DNA from: Rhynchosporium graminicola
Lineage: Eukaryota; Ascomycota; Leotiomycetes; Helotiales; Ploettnerulaceae
Assembly: GCA_900074885.1 (NCBI GenBank)
Contig: FJUW01000013.1
Location: forward strand, 248,001-312,000
Direction: 5' to 3'
Length of the DNA stretch: 64,000 bases
Positions 34,566-47,319 of the stretch are shown here, one piece after another (position 1 is the first letter of the stretch; each line of letters starts with the position of its first letter). A program made the position numbers and the translations under genes. Below the pieces are notes generated by a model. It saw nothing but the letters and a program-made list of their open reading frames with translations, was not told the origin of the DNA and made no database searches.

Positions 34566-35501
34566 ATGTCCGAAATCAGCGGTATTCCACCACCCGACAC
34601 CACCCCCTCCAAAGCCCTACCTATCGAGATCCCCCTCCCTCACCCACGACCTCCACGACTTCCCTCCTTCATGCGTAATTTCCGCGCTTGGCTACCGCTC
34701 TACCTCTCCAAAACCGACGAAAACCTCACTCGACTGTCCAAGATCCTGTCTACACCCGCAGGAACCGATAAACTACTCCTAACAACCTGCTACACCTCGC
34801 TCCTAACCTCCTCCGTCCTCTCCAGCATCTCCCTCTCGCGAATCAGACGACAAGCCCGCCTCGTGATCGAGAAAGCCATTGCCCTACCCCCAGACACAAC
34901 CCTCTATATCTCAACGACCGATATCCGGCCTTCGCGACTACTAGTCATATCCGCACGGTTAAAGGCCCTCTCGAGTCTGATATCCGATTTCCGGATTTTC
35001 GCGCGCTTATGGGGTCTCCTCGGGATGTACAGCTGGGGTAAGCAAGTCTGGTCCCAAGACGGCGGCGACCAAGTCGTGCGTAGTATAGCAGGCGTCCAAG
35101 TTCTCTCCAATATCGCATTCCAGTATCTTGAAAACATGGCATATCTCAGTTCGAAAGGGGTATGGGACTGGAGTCCTGAGAAGCAGGGGAAGGCGTGGGT
35201 GTGGAGTTCGCGGTTCTGGGCGGCGCATGTGCTCTTAGATTTGGTGAGGTTGGGAAGGGAGAGGAGCGTGCAGAGGAAGGTGGTTAGGTTTAAGGGGAGG
35301 GAGGAGGAGGCAGAGAAGGACGAGGAGGAGTTCTGGGCGAGATGGAGGAGGCAACTGGTGATTAATTTGGCGTATGCGCCTCTGACTGTGCACTGGAGTT
35401 TAGAGAAGGGACTTGTGGGGGAGTTTTGGGTAGGTGTGTTTGGGAGTGTTGCTGGGTTAGCTGGGTTGAGGGATCTGTGGAGGAAGAGTGGTTTGAGTTG
35501 A
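34566..35501 (+). CDS. peroxisomal biogenesis factor 11-like (PEX11) membrane protein
   Basis: Single exon of 311 codons. ATG 34566 (MSEISGIPPP) was chosen because upstream open codons are leader-like and T/C-rich. Residues after about 38 form amphipathic helices (FLRNF-type FMRNFRAWLPLYL; ENLTRLSKIL). A conserved-looking core SDFRIFARLWGLLGMYSW is followed by VLSNIAFQYLENMAYL and hydrophobic segments near the C-terminus (VINLAYAPLTVHW; FGSVAGLAGL). This order matches fungal PEX11C/GIM5-like proteins, which bend and elongate the peroxisomal membrane for division. A charged insert (REEEAEKDEEEF) separates the last helices. The call rests on family resemblance. The gene is convergent with an Mpv17/PMP22-family gene. 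Confidence 0.75.
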   Translation: MSEISGIPPPDTTPSKALPIEIPLPHPRPPRLPSFMRNFRAWLPLYLSKTDENLTRLSKILSTPAGTDKLLLTTCYTSLLTSSVLSSISLSRIRRQARLVIEKAIALPPDTTLYISTTDIRPSRLLVISARLKALSSLISDFRIFARLWGLLGMYSWGKQVWSQDGGDQVVRSIAGVQVLSNIAFQYLENMAYLSSKGVWDWSPEKQGKAWVWSSRFWAAHVLLDLVRLGRERSVQRKVVRFKGREEEAEKDEEEFWARWRRQLVINLAYAPLTVHWSLEKGLVGEFWVGVFGSVAGLAGLRDLWRKSGLS

Positions 35502-36764
35502 GTTGGATGGTTGAATACAATAATATACCCTTGTGATGATGAGCTCATAGTTTTTTATGCTTCTGTGCCAGCTGAGAACTGTATCTAAGTCGCGTGGGAT
35601 TAGATCTGATAACTACTTGCAGACTATTCGTGAGAAGTATGACAAAAATCTAGGTACGGAAGGGATGAGAGCGACGTAGCCGCGATATAGCCGAGAAATG
35701 TCAACATAACATCCTATTCACTCAGAAACGAGCATCTTCTCCAACCATTACTTACCATTTACATCTCCTGAAATACCACCCACTACAGACAACTCAACTC
35801 TCAAATCTTACGACGTCCTTGCAACCCTGTCACATCTTCAACCACACGGTCCAATTTATACCCAGTAGTTGAACAGAGAGAAATCAACAATTAATTACAC
35901 AAGCGGAAAGGTGCTTATCCAGAAAAGGTATGAAGATTCTTTTAGGTGCGATCGCTCATGGTCTCCATCTAAATCTCGATTCCAGCTCCCTAAGAAAAAT
36001 ATATCATTAAGCCAAACCAAGTCTTCTCTCGAGGATGATGTCTTGCATATATATGCTACTAGAAACGTTTGGCATGTCATAAAAAAGCAACATCAAAATG
36101 GGTGAATCCTTGCTTGGTGTGGTGATTGCCGCTGACGTGTAACCATGCTGTAGGTGGGCACGTGGATGAAGGGAAAAATTTTCGGTTTTTTTGGAATCAT
36201 GAGAGGGGATCATGATGTATTGGGGAAGCTTCACAACATGGCTCGTACTAATGTAGGGTATGTAAACCATGAAGATTGAGGTCAAAACTGTTCGTGCCTG
36301 TTTTTGAACGTCCCGATTGACATGTAGGAAAGGGTCAGCTGTGAGTAGCTTGGTCTTGTTAGCACTGTTCACAGAGTGTTTAGCATCCCGATGTCATTTA
36401 CGAAGCGTGAACATTGTGTAGTAGGACATGGAAGCTTAAGGTACGTTGAACCTCACGTAGGCGGTTAGGAGATATACAATCTTCAGCAAAACTTGATATC
36501 TGGCAATGACTAATCAACGAAACAGGATGTACAAAAGGCATAGCAGCAAACCTTCAGAACTGCTTATCATATTGTAACAATTGGCAGGCAAGCAAGCGCC
36601 TTAACACTGTGCAGATCTCGCGACTGATCATTCTTATTCCGATCAATGGTAAAGGGAAATATGAAGCACTGAGTTGACGCCTAGATCATTATGTGGAAAG
36701 CCGCTTGCCGGGATAGGGTGAAATGGAGCGCATTCAAACGATACATCCATTTTTAGCCTTTCAT
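35502..36764. other. 3' flanks of convergent genes
   Basis: 1.26 kb between the PEX11-like stop and the Mpv17-like stop. It is long for a convergent space, but the frames present are short. No gene is supported. Confidence 0.55.
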
Positions 36765-37639
36765 CTAGTATTTTGGTCCTCCATATCCCTCGTCTGGTCT
36801 TCGGTTCTCCTCGAAATGTCTCTTGCGGAGGGCTGCGAGACGCTTCTTCTTTGTGACGGAGTTGACATATGTACCGATGAAGAAAGCGACGATGTTGAAG
36901 AATGGAACCCAGGTATGCTCTGGGAGGAACTTCTGGGCAAAGGCCAATGCTAGTGGTGATGAGACCCAGCTGACCTTCATGACCGGCATGAATCCAGCCT
37001 TCCAGGTCGCGTGAACTTGATGGAAAGTCTTAGCGCCGGCAATAATGGCCATTGAGACCAAGTAGACACTGTTCTGAATTGGGGCAATCTAGTTTGTCTT
37101 AGTCACTGTAGGAGACGGTGGTGAAGGCTTGTACATACAAACAAATTGCTGAACAGAATTTGGAGGACCTTCGCCTTCAAACTCGTACGGCCGGCGAAAA
37201 CCTTTTGGAGTATGCTGATTAGGACATGGCCCAATGGTGCACTAATGAAAGCTCCATATGCTGCCATCTTGGGGACTCGGGCAGTGAAGTAGCCCCCACT
37301 CTTTGTAATGTCCTTTGCGATCCATGATGCGAGGAGTTCTTGTAAGGCGGACAATGTACCAGAGGTCAACATCTTGGTACGGAGAGGGTTTGTCTGAAGT
37401 TGCTTGAGGTATGCCTAGAGGTGGTCATCAGCAGATTGGCCTTCAACTCCACCACTATCGCATCGCAGAAATCCATCACGTACCGCCAAATAACCCTTCT
37501 GCCCAACCATGCTCGCTCCTCCGGTCAGAGCTGTGCCTATCTCATCTGCTAATTCGTGCTTTGCCGACTTCATTGCGGGCAGCGCGCTGGCAACTCCGCC
37601 AGTCTGCTTGATTGTATCTTTCTCGAACTTGACCGACAT
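36765..37639 (-). CDS. Mpv17/PMP22-family membrane protein (peroxisomal Pxmp2-like)
   Basis: Three exons (37639-37484, 37414-37139, 37088-36765), all phase 0, give 251 residues. After a polar N-terminus come the family features: YLKQLQTNPLRTKMLTSG, an internal helix (RVPKMAAYGAFISAPLGHVL), IAPIQNSVYLVSMAII, and a last region reading HTWVPFFNIVAFFIGTYVN then basic KKKRLAALRKR. About four membrane segments are expected. Family members form channels in peroxisomal or inner mitochondrial membranes. The PLGHVL and W..FFN.. motifs fit, although the usual W..WP signature is changed. Location in peroxisomes rather than mitochondria is inferred, helped by the adjacent PEX11-like gene. Confidence 0.9.
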
Positions 37640-39308
37640 CGTGGTGGCTATTTGAGGGTTCAGTCTACAGGTAGGATTCTGGTTATCGAAAGGTCAGTCA
37701 GATATTGTGATACGGTTCATGAGCAATGCAAGTGGGAATGAGAGCTGCCCAGCCCAATGTTTACTGATTGAAACGAACCGAGGTATGGCGCGACAAAAGC
37801 TGCGATGCGATTCGGGGTCTTGCGCCAGCACCTTAGGTACACAACGGAGCTGGAACGGGTGGTACGAACCTTTAAATTTGCAGAACACCACGCAGACGGA
37901 CACTGTGACAGGCAATTGAGAAGTAGGTTGATGCGTATCACCAGAACCAATAACCTTGACAGTCTTGGGAGAGGGTGATGGGTTTGATAAGGATTGAATG
38001 CGGAGAGAGAAGCTAAATCGAGTCGGGGCGCGTCAACTCAGCAGGGATGAGATGAGCACAGTACTGTACTACTTATAAGGTACATACATACCTGCAAGTT
38101 GGGGCGTGAGTGTGCTGTCCGCCGGGTGCCCAGACTACGGCCAGCCGAGGAATTTAATAACAACCTACATGGAACTATTCGGAATCTTAAACCTGACTCG
38201 GCTTCGATTTCACTCGGTAACCTTCGATCGGGTACGTTCGGACCGCATGAGTTTATTGTGCCTTCTTTAGTATTCGATGCTGCATGGCTATAAGTTTCGT
38301 GATGCGTACTCGAATCACTTTCACCCATTAACCTCTTGCTCTGCCCGCTTATCTCAGGCCAGCTCAGCGATCGGCCGGAGTCGCGAGAATCAGTTTAAAT
38401 TACAAAATCGAAGGACAATGACGACAATGGCTGACATCATTTCATATGCTTACGACGAGATCTCAATTTAGGAAGCATTGTTCCACCGCTGCATTGAAGT
38501 CTTCTAGTAAGCCTGGAGCTCGACACATCACGTGTCCAGCGAGACCCAAAAGTATATCCTCACCGGGGTAATAGGCATGGCATATCAAATTGACTGCAAA
38601 GAAACATCACAAGTCGGCTTCAAAATCTCATCAGTCACCTCGATATCATTGTTCTCCGGGTGTCGGTTAGGTCTATGATGCTCCACCTCTTCGTGATGCT
38701 CTTTCTTTCCTGGCTCGCTATTTTTGCTTCTCTTTGCGTCTCTCAGTGCAACATTGAACTCGGTGTGTTTTGGTACGGTTTAAAAGCTTGAGAGTCTTGC
38801 ATGCTTTCGTTTCGTAGGCCTGATTGACAATTTCTTCTCTGATTCTCGACCTATAGTCCAAAGCAGGATATGTCGACGGGCAGAGGATTAAATGTCCCAA
38901 GGTATATAATTCCGGTCAATTGTAAGCATCTCGTCTTTCTTCCGTACACAAATTGCCTTTTTGGAGCTGTTATCTATCGAAGCAAATCAATGATATTGAT
39001 TGTGTCTCATCTGCCCTTCTTGAAGTATGTAGAGGATTGGAGAATGCATCGAGCAGACTATAGATGCCTTCAAGCACATTCGAGAAACATGAAAAGATTG
39101 CAAGCGAGCGTCAAAGGACGGCATCTGATCATGTATCTTGTAAGTCACAAGTGTTTCGGCAACATTCGCTGCTTGATAAAGTCACCTTGGCTGCCACCCA
39201 ATTATCGTCCCATCAAAAGTTGGGCCTCGCTTGTAAACATCAACAACCACGACGAGCCTGCTTGCGACTCCACACCATCGCGCAAACTTCGAAAGTTCAA
39301 CCTTCGAA
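37640..39308. other. divergent intergenic region, 1.7 kb
   Basis: This is the promoter region between the Mpv17-like gene (minus) and the Cys-motif gene (plus). A short ATG frame at 38870 (MSTGRGLNVPRYIIP) is followed by a GTAAGC donor-like site and could be a leader exon, but no joined frame was convincing. Nothing else is recognised. Confidence 0.5.
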
Positions 39309-41143
39309 ATGGCCAACCAAGCCATCAAGAAATATATGCCCGCCATGGTGACCGTGACTGACCAAGGCCCTCCCTCGCCTCGCCGCTCGACAATATCGGC
39401 CTATCCATCTCCCTCTTCTCAACGTAAGAATGGCGATAATGGGCAATGTACGCACCTCACCACGACGCGTCTCTATACGACAGACTTCCGCTGCGCATTC
39501 TGTTTCCGTTTAGGATCGTTCGGATGGGTGTACCGCTGTACCCAAGATCGAGAACTGCTCCTGGACGAGGATATTCAACATGGACTCGTGGTCAGTATTT
39601 GCTACCTTGCGCGCACACATATTTTTTAAACAGACAACTTGCCCGTTCAAGATTTGAAGCTGACTCAGAAATCTCCATATGTAGGAGAAACTGGATAAGT
39701 TCTGTGAGAGTCTGCCAAAGTCAACCTTTCCACACAAGAGAAGCGCTGCAGCGAGGATCGACAAATTGAGCTTCTTGGATGAGATCAGTGATGAAGCTAT
39801 GCGAAGCTACACACCCGAGCAGCTGAAGATCATTCTTGCGCAGCGAGCAGATGTAAGTCACCTGAAGTTTCATGCTGTCACCTTGCAAAAATTCCCACTT
39901 TCATCCTAGATAGCATATCACACAACCAGAAAAGAACTGACATCAACAGGTTCTCGACCAAGCCGCTCAACCAGAATATCCCAGCTTCCCGGAATCATTC
40001 TACCAGGACCGTCCTCTCCCTACGCCTCACCCACATCCCCCACCTAGTCTTCCCGGCCTATTCTTATCGCCCACCAATGACAACGGACTCAAGTCATGGT
40101 TCCCACTCCAAGGAGGCGAATGCCAGTTCAAATGCTGCCACGTCTGCCGTCCTTCCCTGAGGGAACGTAGCTATCTATCGTTGAATGGTATTGCTGATGG
40201 CGATATCCCTTCGACGAGCATCATGGGCTTTGGTTTTCATTTGACAGGCCAGAGACCAGTCGGTTTGGTCAAACACGTGCAAAATTTGGGACTTAGACCA
40301 AATCCTCCTCCTCCTGTAAGTTATGCTCATCAACATTTCCTTTTTCAAAAAGCATATTTATGTGAAAGCCAACCAAGGAGAGCTTGCTTACTGACTCTGC
40401 TTCCAAAGGCACCATATACCCAACAAGAAAACACCCAAGAGCACCACTCCAAACCCTCCTCACCCAACACTTCTGCATCGAAGAAAAGAACCATGCGTCC
40501 TGCCCTCTCCATAGGTCTAGGAATTCTCGAACAAGAAACAGTCCACCCCTCCGTCTCACCAGACTACACAAAATCCTCTACTCCCCTGACACCCCCAACA
40601 CCAACATTCAGCGCTCTCCCTTCAACGACCACGATATCAGGCACAGGTATGCCCGGCACGACTCTACACCCCACAACACCTATCCTCGGCAGTTTCGAGC
40701 AGCAAGCTCTGGCTTCTCTACCAGACTCGGGCAAGACGAACAGACGCCACTCGTACTCTCCCACCCCATCGCCTTCTATTGGCTTAGGCTCGGTCTTCAC
40801 TTCACTCGCAAACGTTACACCTCGTCAACAATCAGCAGCCAGCGGTCAGTTTCCCAATGGCGATACTCTGACAACCATCCCCCTCACTCCCAACATTGCC
40901 GCATCGACACGCCCCAAGACCGAGACCGAAGAAGCGACGACAGCAGAACATACATCCGGGTCAACACCAGAGACCGTAGAACAAAAGGATGTGAAAACCT
41001 CCACGAACTATCACACAGCAATGGAAACAAACGAGTTAATCCAAGGCGAATTCGGCAGCGCACCACTGGAAGTCAAAAACGGCATAGCGGTCACCGAAGA
41101 GAGCGTCTCGCTACACGTTGCGGACTTCATCACGCAATTCTGA
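39309..41143 (+). CDS. fungal hypothetical protein with Cys motifs
   Basis: Four exons (39309-39590, 39685-39852, 39950-40315, 40409-41143), all joined in phase 0, give 516 residues. Exon 1 has a CAFCFRLGSFGWVYRC motif; exon 3 has GGECQFKCCHVCRPSLRER, which could together bind metal. An acidic helical stretch (FLDEISDEAMRSYTPEQLKIIL) lies between. The C-terminal ~240 residues are Ser/Thr/Pro-rich and disordered. The start is the ATG in MANQAIKKYMPAM. The last intron (40316-40408) has good GTAAGT and CTGAC-AAAG signals but is 93 nt with no stop, so retention would insert 31 residues. I recall no function for this type of protein. Confidence 0.7.
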
Positions 41144-41958
41144 GTGTCTGGACCGGATTGAAAGTTATCCTTGTGACTTTGAAAATGATACTTGCTTTTA
41201 CATCGTCTTGAGGGTTTCTGTTTGATTATTTTGTTGAGTATTGACTTGATTTGGCTGGATTGCTTGCTTGGGTTTAGCGATCTTCAGTTCAGCATGTAGG
41301 TCTTGATTTGGCACTACACGAACCACGCATATTCCTCATCGTTTGCTTCTACTCTCCTCTTTTACTGTGTCGATTGCGAGGCGTTCTGTATAGCTATGGA
41401 AAATTTTGAGGTTACGGCTTGATTTTACGAATCGATTTTACGTATCGATTCGTGGATACGAACGCAGGTGGCGTATGGAAGCTGTGCTGGGATGAGCTAG
41501 GATTTGCCAAGAGGATGAATCTCATAGAGAAACGGAACAGCAGTCAACAAGCTTCTCGAACAAGATTACTAGCAAAGGAATGAATAGATGAAATAATTTT
41601 TTTGCACAAGGAACTTTGCAAGACCGTAAAGGGCGGGTTAGGTGTGTTTATGTGATCGATCGACTTCCATTATCATGAATGATTCCATGCGTGCGTTAAT
41701 TACATCTACAAAAGACTCTCTTTTGCTTCTGTCTCTTTCTCTCTTCTCTTATCATAAGGATCGTAAGACGTGCATTCGTTTGGTTGGTCCGTTCGTTCAT
41801 GGTCGTTTCATCTCGTCAGATAGCCAATAGACCCGCTGGGCAGTTCATCTCACCCTGATCTTCCACCGTAAGCGCAGCTGAGTGCGCATACAAACATCAG
41901 AACCATAAAGGTCTCCTCAGTTCATATATCTCATATGCCCAAAAGAGTTAGGTACCTG
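41144..41958. other. 3' flanks of convergent genes
   Basis: 815 bp between two stops. A T/A-rich repeat-like duplication (ATCGATTTTACGTATCGATT type) occurs near 41432-41452. No gene is seen. Confidence 0.6.
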
Positions 41959-43343
41959 TCACGACCTCCCAACGACACCTCCTACCCCCCTGCCCTTCCC
42001 CTCACCCTCCTTCCTCCTAGCCAATAGACTCTTGAGCGCCCCAAGACTAGTATCCAAGCTCTCTTCCCCATGAGCACAGAACTTATAGCTCTTCTCCTCC
42101 GTGATAACCTGCAAACAATGCCTCTTAGTCTTACTCAAAGGATCGACCTCGACCGCATTAATAATATTCGACAACTGAATGATGAGTATGGGGCTATACT
42201 CGCTATCATTTTTATAAAGCGCGATATTCCTCGGCCGGACAACGGCCCAGTAGTCTTTCCACTGGCGGACACCCCGTACTGATTTCAAATACATGAGGTA
42301 GCCCTGCCAGACTACCCGCTCAGGATCAGAAGATGTTTCCATATTGAATCCTGATAGCTGCGAGACGTTCCGTGCGGCTAGCATTGGTCTTGAAGGAGGA
42401 GGCTTGACAGCCATAGTGTCATCTGTGATCGAGACCGTAGACTCTCCTCGCTGCCGCGCGACATCCGTATCTGACATATCGGAGACTTCGTTCCCGGAGT
42501 ATTCCATCGTCTGCGAGATTCGTCTAGGTGCCGTGGAACCTAGAGCTTCGCTCCGCCGCGTGCGTGGTATGGGAATGATAGGATCGCTGGGTTCGGGGGA
42601 AGAGGAGCCTAGTCGTTCATCGTGGAGGAGTTGCTGCTCGTGTTTTTGCTGCATTGTACGTTCGAAGCCTGCGTAGGTACCTGTGGCATTTCCGCCAGGA
42701 CTAGCTAATAACATCTCCTCTTCCTCCTGCTCGATGCGCGCTTCAGTGCGAATGAGCTCCACCCATTCCTCCGCATCTTTCCTTGATGTAGCTTCGAGAT
42801 GGTAGTTTCGTGAAGGCGAGAAGAGTCCGAACACGTTCTGGCGTTTCTGCTTTGGGTCTTTGAGGAAGGCTACGGCTGTGAGGTCTTGGAGGAGGATTTT
42901 GTGCCGTAGTTTGTCTTCTTTGGAGTCTTTGTATATGGACAGAGAATTGGGTCGGAGGACTAAATAGATGGATTTCCAAGCCTGTGGGTCAGAGAAAGAT
43001 ACATTAGTGGGAATTCTCCGTCAATTGGTAACATAGAAGCTTGAGCCAACTTGATTATTGAGGGTCAGCACCAGCTTACCTTGGTCTTCCTCGTTCGTTT
43101 GGACACCACTCCACTCTTCAATACGCGGTCAAATTCGAAGCTGCCATTTTGATTGACGGGGGAGAAGGTATCGAGCCCAAGATGTGAATTCCTTATGCGA
43201 CTTGCAGACATGGAAGAGGGTTGAGTGACTGATGAAGGCAGGGTAATCTGGAGAGCTGACGGTGTAGAGATCGGCCGAGGTCTTGCTGATTCCGCCGTGT
43301 TGTGATGTTCGTGCATTGGAGGATTCTGCATTTCGGGCATCAT
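41959..43343 (-). CDS. two-PH-domain protein, Opy1-like
   Basis: Two exons (43343-43080, 42981-41959), joined in phase 0, give 428 residues. The first PH domain starts at about residue 75 (LKSGVVSKRTRKTK-AWKSIYLVLRPNSLSIYK) and ends with the PH α-helix DAEEWVELIR near 165. A disordered, acidic Ser-rich linker follows. The second PH domain at about 310-405 (VVWQGYLMYLK, WKDYWAVVRPRNIALYK) ends the protein with a Gly-rich tail. Basic β1-β2 loops in both domains suit phosphoinositide binding. Budding-yeast Opy1 is a dual-PH protein that senses PI(4,5)P2 and its kinase; the domain layout here is the same. Orthology is likely but unproven. Two start ATGs are adjacent (43343 and 43340). Confidence 0.86.
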
Positions 43344-44775
43344 TTACTGTAGGAATGAATTGTCGCATGTATTTCCTGGATGTACGGTTACGTGCATAGA
43401 GTAGCGACAGTTTGTATGTTGCCTATCTTTCCTCGAGAAAGAACAGATGAAGCAGCTCCGATACCTAGAAGATGGATTCGACGTGGCGTTCTGTCTAAAG
43501 TGGTGGCAGGCGCGCCTTAATTAGGGTGGTTGCTCGGTCGGGTCCAGTGAGTTCTGTCCTCCTCTCCTCTCCTCTTCTTGAGTTCAGCCACTTGATTCTC
43601 TTAGAGACCTTAGAACATGGGCAAGATCAACTCGCTGCAGCTCAACAAACAAAATCAGGATCAAAATAACAGATCAAGCAGTCAATGTCAGATTCAGGTG
43701 AACAATCCGACTCAATACTATATATGAATGCAATAACAAAACCGAAGTCGCTAAATGTTTAATCTAAGATGGCTCACGACATGGACCACACTAAGTAAGG
43801 TAAGTAAGTATTGAATAGTCTACTGTAAAATGATCAAAACCCACCGACCACCGATTTCATCCCAGCCAGCTTCAATGACATTTCCAGATGAAACCCACTA
43901 TCGTCTCTTATTAACAGGGTGGACAGAGATCATACTGGATCTCAGCCAGTGGATGGCTGCCGATAGCTGAAGCAAAGACACTGAAACCCGGTCCGTCCGA
44001 AATAGAATACGGTCCAGACCATATTTTCATGATCAGAGGCCGGAGTGACCCGTTGCTGCTGGGTGATCTTGGAAGAATGAGAGATGGGTCTATGGAGACG
44101 AGAAAAGGTCTTTGGCCAGGCTTCTTCTTTTACTCAGATCTGACTACTGCAGGTAGTTGTTATCTTTCCTGGACTTGGGCTCGGTAAAATGACGGATCCC
44201 ATCCTACGGGGTATTCGAACATCATTAATGTTTGTCGATCTACGAATAACTATATGATTGTATAAACTCTTCTTCTTAACCTTCTTTCTATTAACATTCT
44301 TCTAACCTTCCATCTATTCTTCCATCTATCCATCTATGCAACCATCTATCTGTCTGTCCATGTATCTACCTCTGCTGTTCGTCTGTCTACCTGTTTGCCC
44401 ATCTGTCCATCAACCATTTGTACGTCTGTGTGTGCATCCAGGGGCTTTTCTTCGGTCTTTTGAAAGCGTGAACCTCGTCGACAACTGGCTTGCAGTTCAG
44501 AGGAGTACGACAGTTCCAACAGCATAGGACAATCGTCACCTGTGGGTTGGCTACCTGCACCTCGTCGCTTAACAGCCCCCGTTAGCTCTGCATAAAAAGT
44601 TGCTGGTAAACAGAGCTATTATTTCACGCCTAATCGCAACATAATTACAACACTTCCCCACACTCATACGAAAACAATCTTGAGCGCGAAAGTAACCAAA
44701 GTAAAAACGATGACAAGCAGGTAGAGATTCCAGCAGAAGAACCTTCTCAAAGACATGTTCACGATAGATTTTTAT
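43344..44775. other. intergenic with low-complexity tract
   Basis: This is the promoter of the PH gene and the 3' flank of the carboxylesterase. A pyrimidine-rich CATCTATC-type tract lies at about 44278-44415. No gene is supported. Confidence 0.55.
44278..44415 (+). repeat. degenerate CATCTATC/CTGTCTGT tract
   Basis: A strongly pyrimidine-rich low-complexity stretch with many CCATCTAT and CTGTCTRY units of variable spacing. It looks like a decayed tetranucleotide microsatellite. Confidence 0.75.
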
Positions 44776-46639
44776 TTACATATGCATTCCGAGGTCAAAA
44801 ATTCCCATGTGAACATCTTCTGCTTTAATCTTGCCGTCGGCATTCCCTGAGCTACCGACTTCGAGGGACGACAAAATACTACCTTTTCCGGTAGGCTTGG
44901 AACCTGGAGGCGCTGTGGGCGTAACATTTGCACCTCCGTCCGGAAGAATTGGAAGCTTTATGGTGGCATCTGAGCTGCTGGCATTAACAAACGCGCAATC
45001 GGCATCATATCTGCGCGGATTGATGAGGTTGGGTCCAGTGATGTTGTTGTAAGCTAGACGGACGAGCGTATCTTGACCGATGTTGTATTGCGGCCATCCG
45101 TACTTGGTGAGGCCTTTTTGAGGATCTTTGGCGAACGCTGCCCAGGCTCCACGCATATACTTTCCAATGCTGACTTGTTCTCGAGTAGGATCTGGATAGT
45201 CTGGTGCTGTATTGAAAATCATTGGAACTTCGGCAAAGTGGTAGGCTTGTGCATCGTCGGTTATGGCTAAATTTGGGAACACACCCATGTACCTGTACCG
45301 CCAAGTTGGGATTCCTGCTGCAACCGAGAGATTGGCCCGGATCCCAGTAGGGCAGGTGAAACCTTGGAGGTTGAATACGTTCCAGAAATCTTCGGAATAG
45401 AAGAAGCCACCCAGAGCAAATTGCGCACGGAAAAGACCAGCCTCGTAGTTGTTGCTACCGATTAACATTGGGACTTTGGCGGGTGTGCGTGAAGTATACT
45501 CGTGATTGGAGAAGACAACTTCGCCATCTACCGTAGGTCCAAAGGGTCCTACAAGTGATGCTGAACCAGCTGTTTGTGGGATCGCATTGAGTACATCAGT
45601 GTAGTTCTTGCCTCTCATACATTCCAACACGGCTGTAGAGTTGGAAGCAGCATCTCCGCATCCTAGAGTCGCACTGACATTGTACCAGGCTTTTGCAGAG
45701 ACGTCCTTGGACCTTTGAAGTCCCCATCCAATGACGTTGCCGCTTTCTGGAATCAGGCCAGCAACAATGGGATCTTTCGTCCAGGCATACGAGTAAAGAT
45801 CGACAGAGGCTGCTCCAACAGATTGTCCAAAAAGAGTGATTCTCGAGGGGTCGCCTCCAAATTTTTCGATGTTGTCACGGACCCATTCCACCGCAAGTCT
45901 TTGGTCGAGGAGAGCAAGATTAGCTGTTGAATCAGGGTTTCCTGGAAAGCCTAGGATGCTCAAACGATAACTGATGGAGTTAGCATATGAGGGGAAAACG
46001 AAGTTATATATTCATTCCAAAGCATACTTGAAGGTAACCACAACGACATCCTCTCTGGCGGCAAGTCTCGCTCCATTGTATGCTGGAATTGAGGCCGAAC
46101 CAGTACTGTAACCTCCACCGTAGATCCACATCAAGACCGCTTTCTTCGCCTGACCATTTTGCGGTCTGGTCCAGACATTAAGGGAGAGACAATCCTCACT
46201 CTCCTCACCCACAGATTCAAAAGTGGCCAGGGTCAAAAGAGCAGCAAAAGTTGCATTTGCCGCATCTAACTGCTCAGGCGTTGGGAACGAGTCATTCGAA
46301 GCCCTTACAGGACAATTGGGACCCTTTGCAACACTGTCAACAAATATTTCCAGATGCGAATCTGGAGTTCCTTACGAAAGCAGCTCCACTAAGTTTCTCT
46401 TTTCCTGTAAATTTGACCGGGGCAGCGAATCTTAGGTTCCCAATTGGCGCCTGCCCGTAAGGAATACCTAAGTATTCAGATACTGCCTTGTTGTTCTCCG
46501 CGGCATGTCCAGCCACTGGGCCACTTGCAGTCTCCACAATCTGCCCGATAGTCCAGTTCGAGGATTTATTATCTTCTGTACTCGAAGCATTGGCATAAGA
46601 CCCTAAGGTGAGAGCTACTAGAAGTGCCGAGAACTTCAT
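44776..46639 (-). CDS. secreted type-B carboxylesterase (cholinesterase-like family)
   Basis: Three exons (46639-46376, 46323-46028, 45970-44776) join to 584 residues. A signal peptide covers residues 1-19 (MKFSALLVALTLGSYANAS). Family landmarks are YLGIPYGQAPIGNLRF, the EDCLSLNVW block, WIYGGGYSTGS (oxyanion hole), and NYRLSILGFPG restored by the second splice. The nucleophile Ser237 sits in FGQSVGAAS, the acidic residue is Glu363 in GSNNYEAG and the His is His431 in AYHFAEVP, so the catalytic triad is complete. Ser motif GQSVG replaces the commoner GESxG. Many N-glycosylation sequons are present. The enzyme should hydrolyse carboxyl esters outside the cell or in the secretory path; the substrate (lipid, plant ester or xenobiotic) is unknown. 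Confidence 0.94.
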
Positions 46640-47307
46640 GATTGCGGTTGTCCGTCTCCAAATGTTCGGATAGAGATGGACAAGGAGCGAGGAAAAGACT
46701 GAATCGATGCGGCGTTAACCAGTCTACAGTGCGGAAGGATCTTCGTACATCTTGTAGTCCAATGTTTGGTCAAGAAACTAGGGCTGCCACTCCCCTATTA
46801 TATGCTGCAGCATGGATACCCATGGGCGGGCAGACCTCGAATGGGTTATCCATAGTAGGTAGGTTTTGAAGATATACTCGGAAATTGCCATCGCAGTTAA
46901 GCACGACATAGGTACCGGAGCGAAAGCACACTGAATCAAATGTGACCCGCTTTTTTAGAATTACTACGATACACCCTGATTGTTGGGTCATGTGATTCAT
47001 TTGAAACCTATCCCCGAGCTACCGAACGGCAGTTGTCGAAGGCACGCGATTTAAGGCTTCAAGGTATAGAGCTTAAATAAATTGGTACAAACTACGCATG
47101 GAATTCATAACATGGCATAATACAAGTAGAACCTACTTATGGGTAGGTGTGGGTGGGGTGTTAAACCCTTCTACGGGGAAGTACGTGGTAGGAAGAAATT
47201 AATGAAGTAACTAACGCCAAGTCCTTCATGTTTTCCTCATGGTCGAGGGATCATGAGATCGATCCTAAGCTTAGCACTGCCTTTCTACTTCGTAAGGTAG
47301 TAGTAAA

Positions 47308-47319
47308 CTCCGTACGGAG
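47308..47319. repeat. perfect palindrome CTCCGTACGGAG
   Basis: A twelve-base perfect palindrome. In fungal genomes similar CCGTACGG ends occur in small inverted-repeat elements. Here only this single copy is visible. Confidence 0.5.
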
